A stretch of 64,000 nt of DNA, taken from contig JAGTWJ010000017.1 of the NCBI GenBank assembly GCA_020064725.1, forward strand, positions 3,720,001-3,784,000, given 5' to 3'. This DNA is from Drechslerella dactyloides (taxonomy: Eukaryota > Ascomycota > Orbiliomycetes > Orbiliales > Orbiliaceae). Under the pieces are notes generated by a model that made no database searches, was not told where the DNA came from, and was given only the letters and a program-made list of their open reading frames with translations. A program made the translations under genes and the position numbers. Below, piece after piece: positions 35,403 to 45,382 of the stretch (positions within the stretch are counted from its first letter, which is position 1; the number at the start of each line of letters is the position of its first letter).

Positions 35403-37525
35403 ATGAACGCCCGACGCAGGATCGCATGGTCCTGCCGAAAGGCTCTCAGATGCATCGACAGCTGGGCTCCTGCAGCGTCGAATCGGACCCCGCTGTTGAC
35501 GTTGCCGGCTAGACACCAGACGTACGCCACAGCCGCGGCCAACCAGAACATCCTCAGTATCGGGCAGCCGACTCCGGAGACACATCCGCACCTACTCAAG
35601 GCGGGGGAATGTACGCACCGAGACTGCCCTAAGCTAGCATATGTATACGTACGCTTACGTGTGAGGACTCGCAATTGACTCGGATCTCGTACAGTAACAA
35701 GAGGAATACAAGGGAGCGAATACTTTGCGCGAAGACGGCGACTCGCGAAGAGCTTGCCAGATGGCGGCGTTGCGATATTTCAAGCGGCGACGCTGAAGTA
35801 TCGGTCTCCACCAGTGTTCTACGAATTCCATCAAGATCCAGATTTCTTCTACCTAACGGGTAGGTTGTCGATTGGCCTGGACTACATAAACCTCGATGGG
35901 ATGACGATTGCTGAGTAATGACTATTGGGACATCTGTAGGATTTCTGGAACCAGACGCTGTCGGCGTTGTAGGTACTTTTTCGCTGTGCGCGTGGAGATT
36001 TTGACCGGAGATGGCAGAGATTGCTAATGCACAGGATAGAGAAGACGGGCTCTAACGGAGAGCATATATTCCACTTGTTCGTGAGACCAAAGGACGAGCA
36101 TTCAGAGGCTTGGGAGGGTCCCAGATCCGGCATCGAGGGAGCATACGAAGTATTCGGGGCCGACAATGTAAGGGAACCGAGCTGTGAGGCTGGCCAACCC
36201 TGCATACGCTGACACGTATAGCTTGTAGGCAGGAGACTTTGATCACTTCCAAAGCCTGCTTGAGCCTATCGTGAAGCGCGCAGATGTCGTCTTTACAGAC
36301 ATCTCGTCGAGACCGGACACACTCAAGCAGATGCTCGTCGGCATGCTCTCGAAGCTCAAGGGTGAACAGAAGCTACTTGACAAGCCGCAGCCGCTGAGGC
36401 CGAAAATGCACGTATTACGGTCCTTCAAGAGCTTTGCTGAGATCACAAACATGCGCAGCGCGGGCAGAATCTCGGGCCGGGCATTCAACGAGACCATGGA
36501 GCGAAGATGGAAGAGTGAAGCGGACCTCTGGGCGTTTCTGGAGTACCAGTTCCGGATGGGAGGGTGCGAGAAGTCGGCATACGTACCTGTGGTTGGAGGA
36601 GGCGATAACGCCTTGAGGATCCATTACACGAAGAACGATAGGCTGCTGAAGTGAGTCAATTGACCATCTGATGGCTTTGAAGAATTTGATTGATTGATGG
36701 CGTTTAATGTTAGGGACGGGGATTTGGTGCTCGTCGATGCTGGAGGGGTATGTCTACGCTCATTAGAGAGACTTGCTGCTTTGCAATATGCTGACTTGTT
36801 TCCAGTCCTATGGCGGATATGTGACGGATATCACCAGGACGTGGCCAGTGAACGGCAAATTCTCGGACGCGCAGAAAGATCTTTATGAGGTTGTGCTTGG
36901 AGTGCAGCGGAAATGTGTCGGCCTCTGTCGAGAAGACGCAAACATGTCTCTTGATCAGCTTCACAGGAATGCGGAGGAAGAGCTTCTTGCTGGTTTGAGG
37001 TCTTTAGGCTTCAATATCAGCACTAGAGTGCGCATTATCTACACTCCCCTTAGATGGCTTAGAGATGCTGATATGAGAACAGGATTTGACGGGGACACTG
37101 TTTCCACACCACCTCGGCCACTATGTCGGAATCGACGTCCACGACTGCGGAAATTACGGGAGGACTCTACCCTTAAAGGTCGGACAGTGCGTTACGATCG
37201 AGCCGTAAGTCCCCTTTGCCCTTGACACATCCGGTCCGCAAATATCCGCGCTGAGAGGACTAATTCAATATCAAAATTTAGAGGAATATATGTACCACGA
37301 GACAACAAGTATCCTCTCCATTTCCAAGGGATTGGAATCCGGATTGAGGACAGTGTGTGCGTCGACGATACAAACCCAATTGTCCTTTCCGCGAATGCTG
37401 CCAAAGAGGTACGACGAACCTTCAAATGCACTAGCACTTTGCGTATAATCGGACAAGGCGTACTAACGGAGAAAACCGCATTGTTCTAGGTCGCGGATAT
37501 CGAGGCGTTAGCAGCTGAGGAGTAA
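35403..37525 (+). CDS. icp55: Mitochondrial intermediate-cleaving aminopeptidase Icp55 (M24B, Xaa-Pro aminopeptidase family)
   Basis: Predicted 498 aa from ten exons: 35403-35610, 35695-35859, 35940-35972 (33 nt), 36040-36167, 36229-36650, 36714-36747 (34 nt), 36806-37027, 37083-37204, 37282-37408, 37490-37525. Icp55 trims one residue from intermediates left by the mitochondrial processing peptidase and so stabilises imported proteins under the N-end rule. Seen here are a basic N terminus with ATAAA fitting a presequence, the aminopeptidase-P N-terminal domain (YFARRRRLAKSLPDGGVAIF, FYEFHQDPDFFYLTG) and the pita-bread metallopeptidase domain. Metal ligands fall in D-A-G-G, D-I-T-R-T-W-P, F-P-H-H-L-G-H-Y, I-E-P-G-I-Y and G-I-R-I-E-D. 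The donor of exon 7 (GTGCGC) is weak but is the only one that joins R to the conserved DLTGTLFPHH block. Cytosolic AMPP-type enzymes are less likely given the presequence. Confidence 0.92.
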
Positions 37526-37959
37526 TCGAGCTGCTATTAAACGGATTGCATCATTGATTGATTACCAATGGCCCCGTGCGCAATTGCTCATCGGATGTTG
37601 AGTCAGATACTCGATCGCGGAGATTCGATTCTGCAGTATAAATGCAAGCGGAACACCAGCAATCGATTAAATCAACATTCACCAGATCTCTCCCCTGTAA
37701 CTCGTCTCAATTCAATAAAATCAGTCGCCTTGTGCCACAACATTCATGTTCTGCCGAATCTAAGTCGTCGAGCAGGTGCAATTGAGGCGTCCTGTAAAAG
37801 AAACCACACGTCAAACATCCATCGCTTATAAGACAAGGCGCACAAACCCTGTCACATATAAAGTGCCTGGACCTCCCATGCCGGATAATCATCCTCAGCG
37901 AAGCCCAAATTTGAACAACTCTCCCTACGACGTAATGCAGACCTCTACACAGTGCAATT
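37526..37959. other. Intergenic region upstream of the Cue2-like gene
   Basis: These 434 bases hold the 3' end of icp55 and the presumed promoter of the next gene. No other gene is visible. Confidence 0.5.
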
Positions 37960-39654
37960 ATGAGTACAGCTGCCCAAGATCCGAGCGACCCGGTCGGTCT
38001 GCTTCTGGTGCGTCCCCGCCATCCTTCATGCGTCATCGCATGCATATGCATGTCACCCGGCATCGCGGGGCTAACCATCGCGATGAGCCCATAGAAGGAA
38101 TACTGCCCACCGCTCGACAGCGCGATAGTCCTCGCGATCTCACTTGATTACGACTCTGTTGACGACGCCCGCGCCGTCCTCGACTCACTCAAGGCCGAGA
38201 CAATCGTCGACGAAGCCGACGGCGCTGCTACCGGCGATGCAGACCACTCTGACTTGTTTGACAAGGTCTTCTCCGACGAGGACACGACCACCACGACCAC
38301 CACGCGGACCAGCACCGGCAGCAAGAGCGAGCATTCGAGCTCGAGCGATGGCGACGAGGCCGCCCTTCTCCCGCTCGTGCTGATGTTTCCGCTCACGAGC
38401 AAATACACGCTCAAGCACACGCTGCAAAAGTGCGGCGGGGATGTGGATCGCGCGATTGATGAACTGCTAAATTTGAAGTTCCTAGACGGCGAGGGCGAGA
38501 GTCTAAAGGGCGTAGACGCTTTCTCAGAGGCTTCCATGGTGCACGCTAAGCGGAACTCCAAGAACGGGAGGAAGAAAGGCAGGAAGCTGCTGGCGGCAGG
38601 GAACACGACCATATGGGAGGAGCTTGACGCTGCTGCTGCTGCTGCTGGCAGCGCAGCCGGCACTGGTGAACCATCCAAGTGGGAGATGATGCAGTCCGAG
38701 ATCTCGTATCTGTCGAACAAGCTTAATCTTCCACTGCCATCGGTAACCTCGACGTACCACCGGCACGGCAGCCTATCCGCCACTCTAGTCGCCTTGATCG
38801 AGGCGTTCGGAGAGGGAGATGTGGTGCCCGAAGACGCTTCGCACATCGAGACAATCAGTTCGATTGCGTCCAAGCACCCGCGGCTACCGCAGACGCACAT
38901 TGTCGGCCTCGTCAAGCTCTGCAAGGACGATATCGCCAGCGCGTTCAAATTCGCCGGGCTACTCAACCGCCGCCACCTGCACAAGCTCACCCTCCCCACC
39001 TCGGCACCCAGGACTCCAAACAACGGCATAGCATCACCAGTCACCCCCACCAGCCCCTCAAATGGCTGGCAAGCGGCCGCCAGCCCTCGAAGGTCGACGT
39101 CGACTTCCACACCTGGATCCCTCCCCATGAGCCCCACCTCCCCACCCTCATCCTCCAGGAAGCTCTCCTACAAAGCCGCAACCCTCGCCGCGACCGACCA
39201 CGCCGTCGCGCGCTCCGAAGCCTACAACAAAGCCTCGGCCGCCTACCGCCGCTCCAAAAGCGATCACCTCATGGGCGCCGTAGCAACCTACTACGCAGAG
39301 GAAGGCAAGACCCACGACACCCGCCTCAAGGCATACAGCGATATGGCCGCGGAGGCTCTCGTCGCCGAGAACTCAAGCGAATACACGCTCGACCTGCACG
39401 GCGTGACGGTCGCACAGGCGCTCAAGATTACGAACGAGCGCGTGACGAGCTGGTGGGTGCGTACCAATAGCACGGATGATAAAGCCCTCACGCCCTTCCA
39501 CATTATCACAGGTATCGGCAGCCATAGCAAGAATGGGGAGTCGCGGATCGGACCCGCGGTGTCGAAGATGCTGATGAAGGGCAATTGGAAGATCGAGATT
39601 CGAACGGGGAATATCCGGGTGCTTGGCGTGCAGAAGCCCGTGAAGAGGAAGTAG
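37960..39654 (+). CDS. cue2: Cue2-like endonuclease: CUE, DUF1771 and Smr domains
   Basis: Predicted 535 aa from a 48-nt first exon (37960-38007) and a second exon 38095-39654. The intron is 87 nt. The short first exon joins to K-E-Y-C-P-P-L-D-S-A, a conserved N-terminal block of fungal Smr-domain proteins, which fixes the start. A CUE-like helix bundle (TSKYTLKHTLQKCGGDVDRA) lies at about 118-148. DUF1771 (Y-x-x-A-T-L-A-A, ending in A-A-E-A-L-V) precedes the Smr domain, which starts at Y-T-L-D-L-H-G (about 446-452) and includes TGIGSHSKNGESRIGPAV. The D-x-H pair and the later Arg are the residues known to be needed for mRNA cleavage by yeast Cue2 in no-go decay. By family, it binds ubiquitinated collided ribosomes and cuts the mRNA. 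Low-complexity Thr and Ala runs are present. The orthology to Cue2 rather than another Smr protein is likely, not proven. Confidence 0.87.
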
Positions 39655-40225
39655 GGAGGGGTTTGAATATTTATAGTTATAGGCGATCTTTCTGAATGGT
39701 GGTGCAGGTAAAGCGTTGCAATTTTCATAGCATGTACAGTGCTTCTTTAGCATACTGCTTTCGATTATATAGATGTAAATATATCGCATGGGTATATCAT
39801 CATTTTACACTTTCCGGATTGTGGCAACCGAATTCGCGAATTCCTTATTGTGATCTTAAGATCTCAGGATCTTGTAAGTGCAGTTCCGATTGCTCTGTCA
39901 AGTTAACAGTACGGCCAAAGCGGCTGTTTCACAACATAGACGAAGTGCATTTAACTTGACGCACTCAATCCGCCGTCTCCACATCTTTTTTGGGGGGAAT
40001 GATTCTTCCAAGTCGGCGGCTCTGATTCTCGCGGTTGCCGCTGCTGCTTCCCCATTATTTCAATCCCCACCAACGGCTGTTAATTGCTGTTTGCTTACTA
40101 GCTCGATCTCATCCACGGCTTCTCAGCGTCCGATTAGTTGTTCTTCCCCTCCTCGGGGACTGCGGTAACGCTGGTCCAGATGTTAGCAGCTGTGGAAGCC
40201 GTTAGTGTGCTTAAATCAGAGCCAC
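39655..40225. other. Convergent intergenic region (cue2-like / fmt1)
   Basis: These 571 bases separate two converging genes. They hold A+T-rich 3' flank on the left and a short pyrimidine-rich part near 40030-40160. No gene is supported. Confidence 0.5.
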
Positions 40226-41700
40226 TCACTTTGTAACGAGGCGAACGTCCTTAGGGTCGACATTGTCCGCCCAGGACTTCGCATCCCGCATCTTCTTCCC
40301 TTCGACGGTCAAGTACTTGACGACCACCCAATTCCCATCGCTGACCTGCAATGCTAGGTCACCTGGGTCTTGCGAATGCTTGCCCTTTGTATGCCCTGTT
40401 GACTTCTCGGTGGGTATGTGCACCCATTGCAGGTCCACGGGTGCTTTGCTGAGGTAACGGTCGAATTCTCTAGACGTGGGCATGCGTACTGGACCGACGA
40501 TTACTCGTGCGGGTTGCGTGGGTATGACGCCGTCACTCGTGCGCTTCAGTTTGACGCGGAAGCAGTAGAGATTGTTAAAGACGAGGCCGAGGCGGAATGC
40601 CTGCCATGCTGCCATCTCACCGAAGCGGATGAGTGACGCTTTCGTGGGCAGTTTACTCGCGAATTTAGGTGTCTCCCCGGTGGTGATGTCAAGGGAAGCG
40701 TACTTGGCAGGATCGTAAAGGCCGTCCTTGATGACGGCAGCGAGGAGCTTGCCGCCTTCCTCGCCGAGTGTCTGTAGGAGATTGTCATAGAGACGCGGGT
40801 CGGGGTATGCTGTTTTGTCGATGCGAATGGGGATGGGATCGCTTTTGGCGAGGATTCTGCCGTTGTCGAATTTCTCGACGTCGAGCGTTTGGACGACGAC
40901 GCCGGTGGTAGGGTCTCCGTTTACCAAGGCGTGCTGGACCGGTGCCGCACCCCTATATCTGAAAGTGCCTCACGAATGTCAATAGGAATTCAGCGAGATA
41001 TATCAGGGTAAGGGTGGAGGGCGGATACGCACCTTGGCAGGAACGACGGGTGTACATTCAGCCCGCCGTATCGTGATTGCTCGATCAGATTCTTTGGTAT
41101 GAATAAACCAAAGGATACTGCCACAATCAAGTCTGTCGGGCCCGGCAGCTGTCGTCGAGAAAGCCAGTCAGTCGAGTTCACACGCCCTTACACTTGTATC
41201 TATATCTGCACGAGTCAAATATCCAAAGCACATACGTTCCAGCTGTTGAAAGCATTTCTCTCCACCTCATGGTACGGGAGGCTGTACTCTCTCGCGAGCA
41301 CCTGCACGGGATCTATATCGTGCGGAGTATTAGCAAAGATTCATTCCGTCTGTTACCAGCCTTAAATACCGACAATCGTTTCGCATAACATGTTTGACAG
41401 GTACAGGGCAGTAGGTAACGTACTCACTCGCTGCGCCATCAGCCCTCTGCCACTGGGCTTCTCATGCTTGACAAGGACGTCGATAGACTCAATGGACTCG
41501 TTCTGCGTCGCATTCTTAAGTTCAATCAGCGTCTTGAGCGACTGCACGCTGAAGGCATCGGACCCGCAAAAGAGGATCTTGAGACCCTGCGCTACTATCG
41601 GGCTTCCGTGGAAGCCGCGGTTAGCGCTCCGTGCGAGTAGTGATATGCGCGAACTGGAGAACGTTGACGGCCGGGAGAGCACCCGGCGCATGGACAGCAT
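40226..41700 (-). CDS. fmt1: Mitochondrial methionyl-tRNA formyltransferase
   Basis: Predicted 395 aa from four exons on the minus strand: 41700-41428, 41301-41236 (66 nt), 41148-41033, 40958-40226. The enzyme transfers a formyl group from 10-formyl-THF to initiator Met-tRNA in mitochondria. Visible are an Arg/Ser-rich N terminus (MLSMRRVLSRPSTFSSSR) fitting a presequence, the start of the Rossmann-like domain L-K-I-L-F-C-G-S-D-A-F-S, H-E-K-P-S-G-R-G, and the active-site loop N144-V-H146-P-S-F-L-P-R-Y-R-G-A-A-P. The catalytic Asp is probably in F-D-N-G-R-I-L. Phase of the exon 1 donor and the need for a codon boundary select the acceptor at 41302-41303 for exon 2. That exon and the following joint are slightly less certain than the rest. 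The gene lies in tandem downstream of saf4. Confidence 0.92.
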
Positions 41701-42081
41701 GCCTTCGAGATGCGAGGAACATGTGCGGTGGGTGTGGTTGGCGGGTTAGTGTGTTGGGTGTTGGATTTAAAATCGGCGAGCGCGGTCCGTTCTACGATTG
41801 AGATACGCTGCAATGGCTTGGATTCTACGCGACATACGCCAGCAAATACAAGATCTGGAGATGTAGATGGCATACTTTAATGACGCATGTCCTTAGCTGT
41901 TATGCTTTGGTTTACGAGACAAATGCGTGTCCTAGGATCCAGGACTGCTCTCGATATTCCAAGTCCAAAGAATGCAAACCCCCATTCTCAATCAACGCCT
42001 CCAATGCTGTCGCTAGAATCGATATACAAAGCGTCCAAAATCTGTAGCTCAGGCTTCCAAACTCATACGAATACAAACTCC
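41701..42081. other. Intergenic region between saf4 and fmt1
   Basis: These 381 bases lie between two genes on the minus strand and hold the fmt1 promoter and the saf4 3' flank. No gene or clear motif is visible. Confidence 0.5.
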
Positions 42082-43349
42082 CTATGAATCCGAGTCCGAG
42101 TCGTATTCAACCAAGCCTAACGCGCCGCTTGTCGCCTCTCGCTCAGGCGGCACTGTCCCAACGCCATCGATAGTCGTCGCAGCATCCTCATCGTCCGTCC
42201 GACATTCTCGGGCTTTCGGTCGCCTCCTCTTCAACCATACCCCAACGCCCGCGCCATCGTTTCTCCTCGAGGGATCAAACGTATCATGGAGAAACGGGTC
42301 GATTTTCTGCCGCGTCGACCGCCGTAAATCTTTCTGCAGCCGCTCTCTGCTCTGCTGCATCGCGATATCCTTCTTGAGCATCGGCTTGCCGTCTTTGCCC
42401 GTCGGTTTCAGCGGAGCAGGTTCATCGGCTTGTGCGAACAGCGGACGGGAGTGCGCTTCGTCCACGGCCTTTTCGTACGCGCCGTCGGAAAAGTCGACAA
42501 GCTTGGCCAGGCGCACGTCTTCGGTTGTTTCTTGAAGGAGCGGTATCGCGAGGCTGTGTTTATCTCGCAGCGCTTCCGACTCTGCCTCGACCTTCTTTCG
42601 CGCCTTCTTCTCTTCCTGCACGCTCGTCAGATATGTGAATTGATTTCGTAGGAGATTTGGTGGTACGTACTCTGAATATCCGCCGGACCTTTTGCGAGTG
42701 CGTGTACGGGTCCTCCCACAAGCGATCAGACAGCTTAGCCAGCTCGTCCAGCCGCTTCGCATGTCCCACTTTCTCGGTCTTCTGCGCCGCCGTCTGCTCT
42801 AGCTTGGCGAAGGGATTCTCCAATCGCTCGGCCTCCTCCGGGTCCTTTATGCGGATGACGCCCTCGCGGTCCGGGTCGGCCTCGCTCTGGCGCTTGCCGC
42901 CCTCGACGACGCGGTAGGTCGTGTTCTTCGGGTCCGTGTGGATCTCGATCCAGCCATCGCAGACGGAATGCTTGAACCGGAACGAGAAGATAGGTGTTGT
43001 GTAGTAGTTGCCGATTTTCTTCTTCTCAGCGTTGAAGCGCACGCCCTGCGCGATGTGGGCCTCGCAGTGGGCGCACCAGATGTTGAAGGGCGTTTCGAAG
43101 CGGACGGTCAGGACGCCCTGGGACGAGAGCTTGGAGGCGCGGTTGCCGAGCGCGTGGGATTTGCCGGCTTGCTTGTTCCAGTTGATTTTCGAGGGGTCCC
43201 AGTCCGGCGGAAGGTATCTGCGGCGGGCAACGGTATGCTGGGGTTAGCATTAGATACTGAATTACGTACTTGGCGTGTATCGATAGCGGTGGAGGGGATG
43301 GCCTGGACCGACCGTGAAGGAAGTACCTGCCCATGTTGAAACCCTGCAT
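42082..43349 (-). CDS. saf4: Splicing factor of the CWC16 family, CCDC130/Saf4 type
   Basis: Predicted 367 aa from three exons on the minus strand: 43349-43327 (23 nt), 43217-42671, 42615-42082. The tiny first exon encodes M-Q-G-F-N-M-G-R and joins to Y-L-P-P-D-W-D-P, the conserved opening of the family. The zinc site is C-A-H-C and, after KKKIGNYYTTPIFSF, K-H-S-V-C-D-G-W-I-E-I. The first Cys seen in the animal proteins is His here, giving a C2HC-type site that I also expect in other fungi. R-R-I-F-R/E-E-K-K-A-R-K-K and S-L-A-I-P-L-L marks the CCDC130 branch rather than Yju2/Cwf16. Family members act on the spliceosome around the first catalytic step; fission yeast Saf4 is the nearest named relative. 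The C terminus is basic and then acidic, ending DSDSDS. The gene shares a 284-bp divergent promoter with the ankyrin gene. Confidence 0.88.
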
Positions 43350-43633
43350 GGCGGTGGCGGGCGCTAGACTCCTAGCTGGCGGGGGCTTCGAGTGCCGCGA
43401 TTCGTGAACTCGGCGGAGACGCGAGTCGTGAAGTGATGGTCTAGTGAATGTGGTTGCCGGTTGTGACGATGCGATGGAGCCAAGCCGGACGACAAGCCAA
43501 CGCCAACGCCAACGCAAGGCTAGCTGTCTGCTTTAAATATCCCAACATGTCCTCGGCTCAGCTCTCGATCTCGATCTTGATCTCGAATCGAATCACATAG
43601 GATACTGGAATACCTCCACTTCGATCTTACACA
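43350..43633. promoter_or_regulatory. Divergent promoter saf4 / ankyrin gene
   Basis: These 284 bp separate opposite ATGs and must hold both core promoters. A run of CTCGATCTTGATCTCG-like repeats sits close to the ankyrin start (about 43565-43590). No classical TATA box is seen at a fixed distance. Confidence 0.45.
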
Positions 43634-45056
43634 ATGGCCGACAACTTCAGCGAATGGAGCGGCGGGCAGATCACCAGCACGTACAACGATTCGTACGTCC
43701 AGGCGCGCAACAAGCTCGCCGATTTGGCCTATGCCGGCCGCTTCGACCAGGCGCTCGAGCTGATCGAGAAGAACGATTCCCCGAACAGCTGGCGGTTGAG
43801 ATGTACGTACTGCTATACTTCTTCTTCGACTTGCCCAGTGTCTGGCCTCAACCAGGAGGATTTGACGAGTTGTGCTTGAGAATATTCACGATATACCTAC
43901 CTATACCTACCATGAAAGTACCGATATCAGAACAGTCGATACATGCATTGCAGGCTTCGTAGTTTAGATATCATGCCCTCGAGCAATAGCCTTAATATCA
44001 TGTTCCCTCCGCATATGATTATAATGCATCTACCTCCCAGTCAATCTGGTCCCGTAAACCAGACCCTCCCTTTTCCAGTGGGTTTGGCTTGCGAGACCAA
44101 GTCAATCCTATACTATCATAGTACACCAGGACACCAAGTATGAAAGCTAACAGCCGGGCGTCCACAGCCGAAGAGGAGTTCGCCAGCCGCCCGCCAACCG
44201 GCTGGACAATCCTCCACCAAGCTGCCATGCTGCCGAGTTCCGACCTCTCGCACATCGAGCGCCTCATCTCCCTCGGCGCCTACCGCAACCTCCGCACGCT
44301 GGACACCCACGAGACCGCCTACGACATCGCCAAGCGGCAAGGCCGCTCCCGCGACATCCTCTCGGCGCTGAAACCCGTGTATCGGCGAAAGCTGGACGAG
44401 CAGACGATTGCGAATCTGCAGAGGGGGTTGGATGAGGTTATCTACAGCCGGGTCGAGAGACTGGTGCGTATCACCTTGCTGACTCCGCCCATGTTATCCC
44501 AAAATTTCCATCCCATACGCTACCATCATGATGGAATGCATTACGCATTCCAGAGTCTATCGTTAGCCTGGATTAGCGGGTATATCTTTTACATATCATG
44601 CGACTGTACATGTACAGCTACATTACAAAAGGCGATAATAACGCATGTATGGGCGTGTATTATCTGAATTCCACGAAGGGTACATAATCATCGACTAACC
44701 GGACGCATAACTAGATGAATGAACACAAATTCCGCACACCGCCCGTCGAGGTCCTCCTTGAACTGCAGGGGATGCACTTCTGGTGCCCCATCCCCGGCTT
44801 CTACGGAGTATGCATCCCATCCATCTATCCGTAAACACTGAACCCCATGCACCGCCGTCTACATAATACCAGGACGCACGCACACAACAAGAAGCTAACA
44901 TAATCTGGTGAACTTATATAGGGCTTCCATATCAAGTTGACCGATGAGAACAAACTCGAGACCGAAAGCTTCTGCCGCGTCGCCGGCGGCTCCGGCGAGA
45001 CGCATCTCATTGATCCGGACGGGAAGTGGAAGTGTGTAGCATCCGGGTTATACTGA
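43634..45056 (+). CDS. Conserved ankyrin-repeat protein of unknown function
   Basis: Predicted 237 aa from four exons: 43634-43802, 44147-44463, 44715-44807, 44922-45056. Introns are 344, 251 and 114 nt, long for this block. The N terminus contains W-S-G-G-Q-I-T-S-T-Y-N and R-N-K-L-A-D-L-A-Y-A-G. The middle resembles two ankyrin-like units (GWTILHQAA, then LISLGAYRNLRTLDTHETA followed by YDIAKRQG). The C-terminal part has P-P-V-E-V-L-L-E-L-Q-G, F-W-C-P-I-P-G-F-Y-G and F-C-R-V-A-G-G-S-G. I recognise the overall pattern as a conserved microbial/fungal family but know no function; no signal peptide or membrane segment is present. An alternative acceptor for exon 2 at 44166/44167 (after GTCCACAG) is also in frame and would remove about seven residues. 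Intron 1 carries a 55-bp inverted-repeat insertion. Confidence 0.78.
44046..44100. mobile_element. 55-bp inverted-repeat element with 6-bp direct repeats, inside an intron
   Basis: The left end reads CTGGTCCCGTAAACCAGA and the right end, read on the minus strand, TTGGTCTCGCAAGCCAAA; 13 of 18 positions agree. The element is flanked on both sides by GTCAAT (44040-44045 and 44101-44106), as expected of a target-site duplication. Its left 30 bases (44045-44074) match 55679-55708 on the opposite strand with two differences. It codes for nothing. It may be a very small MITE or the relic of a larger element. The host is intron 1 of the ankyrin gene. Confidence 0.6.
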
Positions 45057-45382
45057 TCCATTCATTGTATTATGTTATATTCATTCATTGGATTCTTTCC
45101 CACCTATCATCCTAGCTAGCTAGCTAGCCATAGATCTGACAGTATAACAGGATATATGGGTGCATGGGTGCATTTGTAAAAGTGAGGTAGCGTAATATAC
45201 TACATGTGAAAGAAAGAAAGCCGAGCGTATCGTTATACACTATCAGCCATTTTACAAACATCGAAAATCCCAACGTGTCTCTTGTAACGCCATTCTCCGC
45301 CGCATGCAGGTAAACAAAAGGAAAAAAAATAAGGTCGATAAATAGCGTACGCAGAATGGAATAGAGAGGTTGAAGAGGTGAA
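45057..45382. other. Convergent intergenic region with (CTAG)4 run
   Basis: These are the 3' flanks of the ankyrin gene and swc4. A perfect (CTAG)4 run lies at 45112-45127. No gene is seen. Confidence 0.55.

Noticed and set aside
38148..39137. 329-codon minus-strand frame over the Cue2-like gene
   Set aside because: Ser-rich antisense reading of a G+C-rich exon whose sense strand has three recognised domains.
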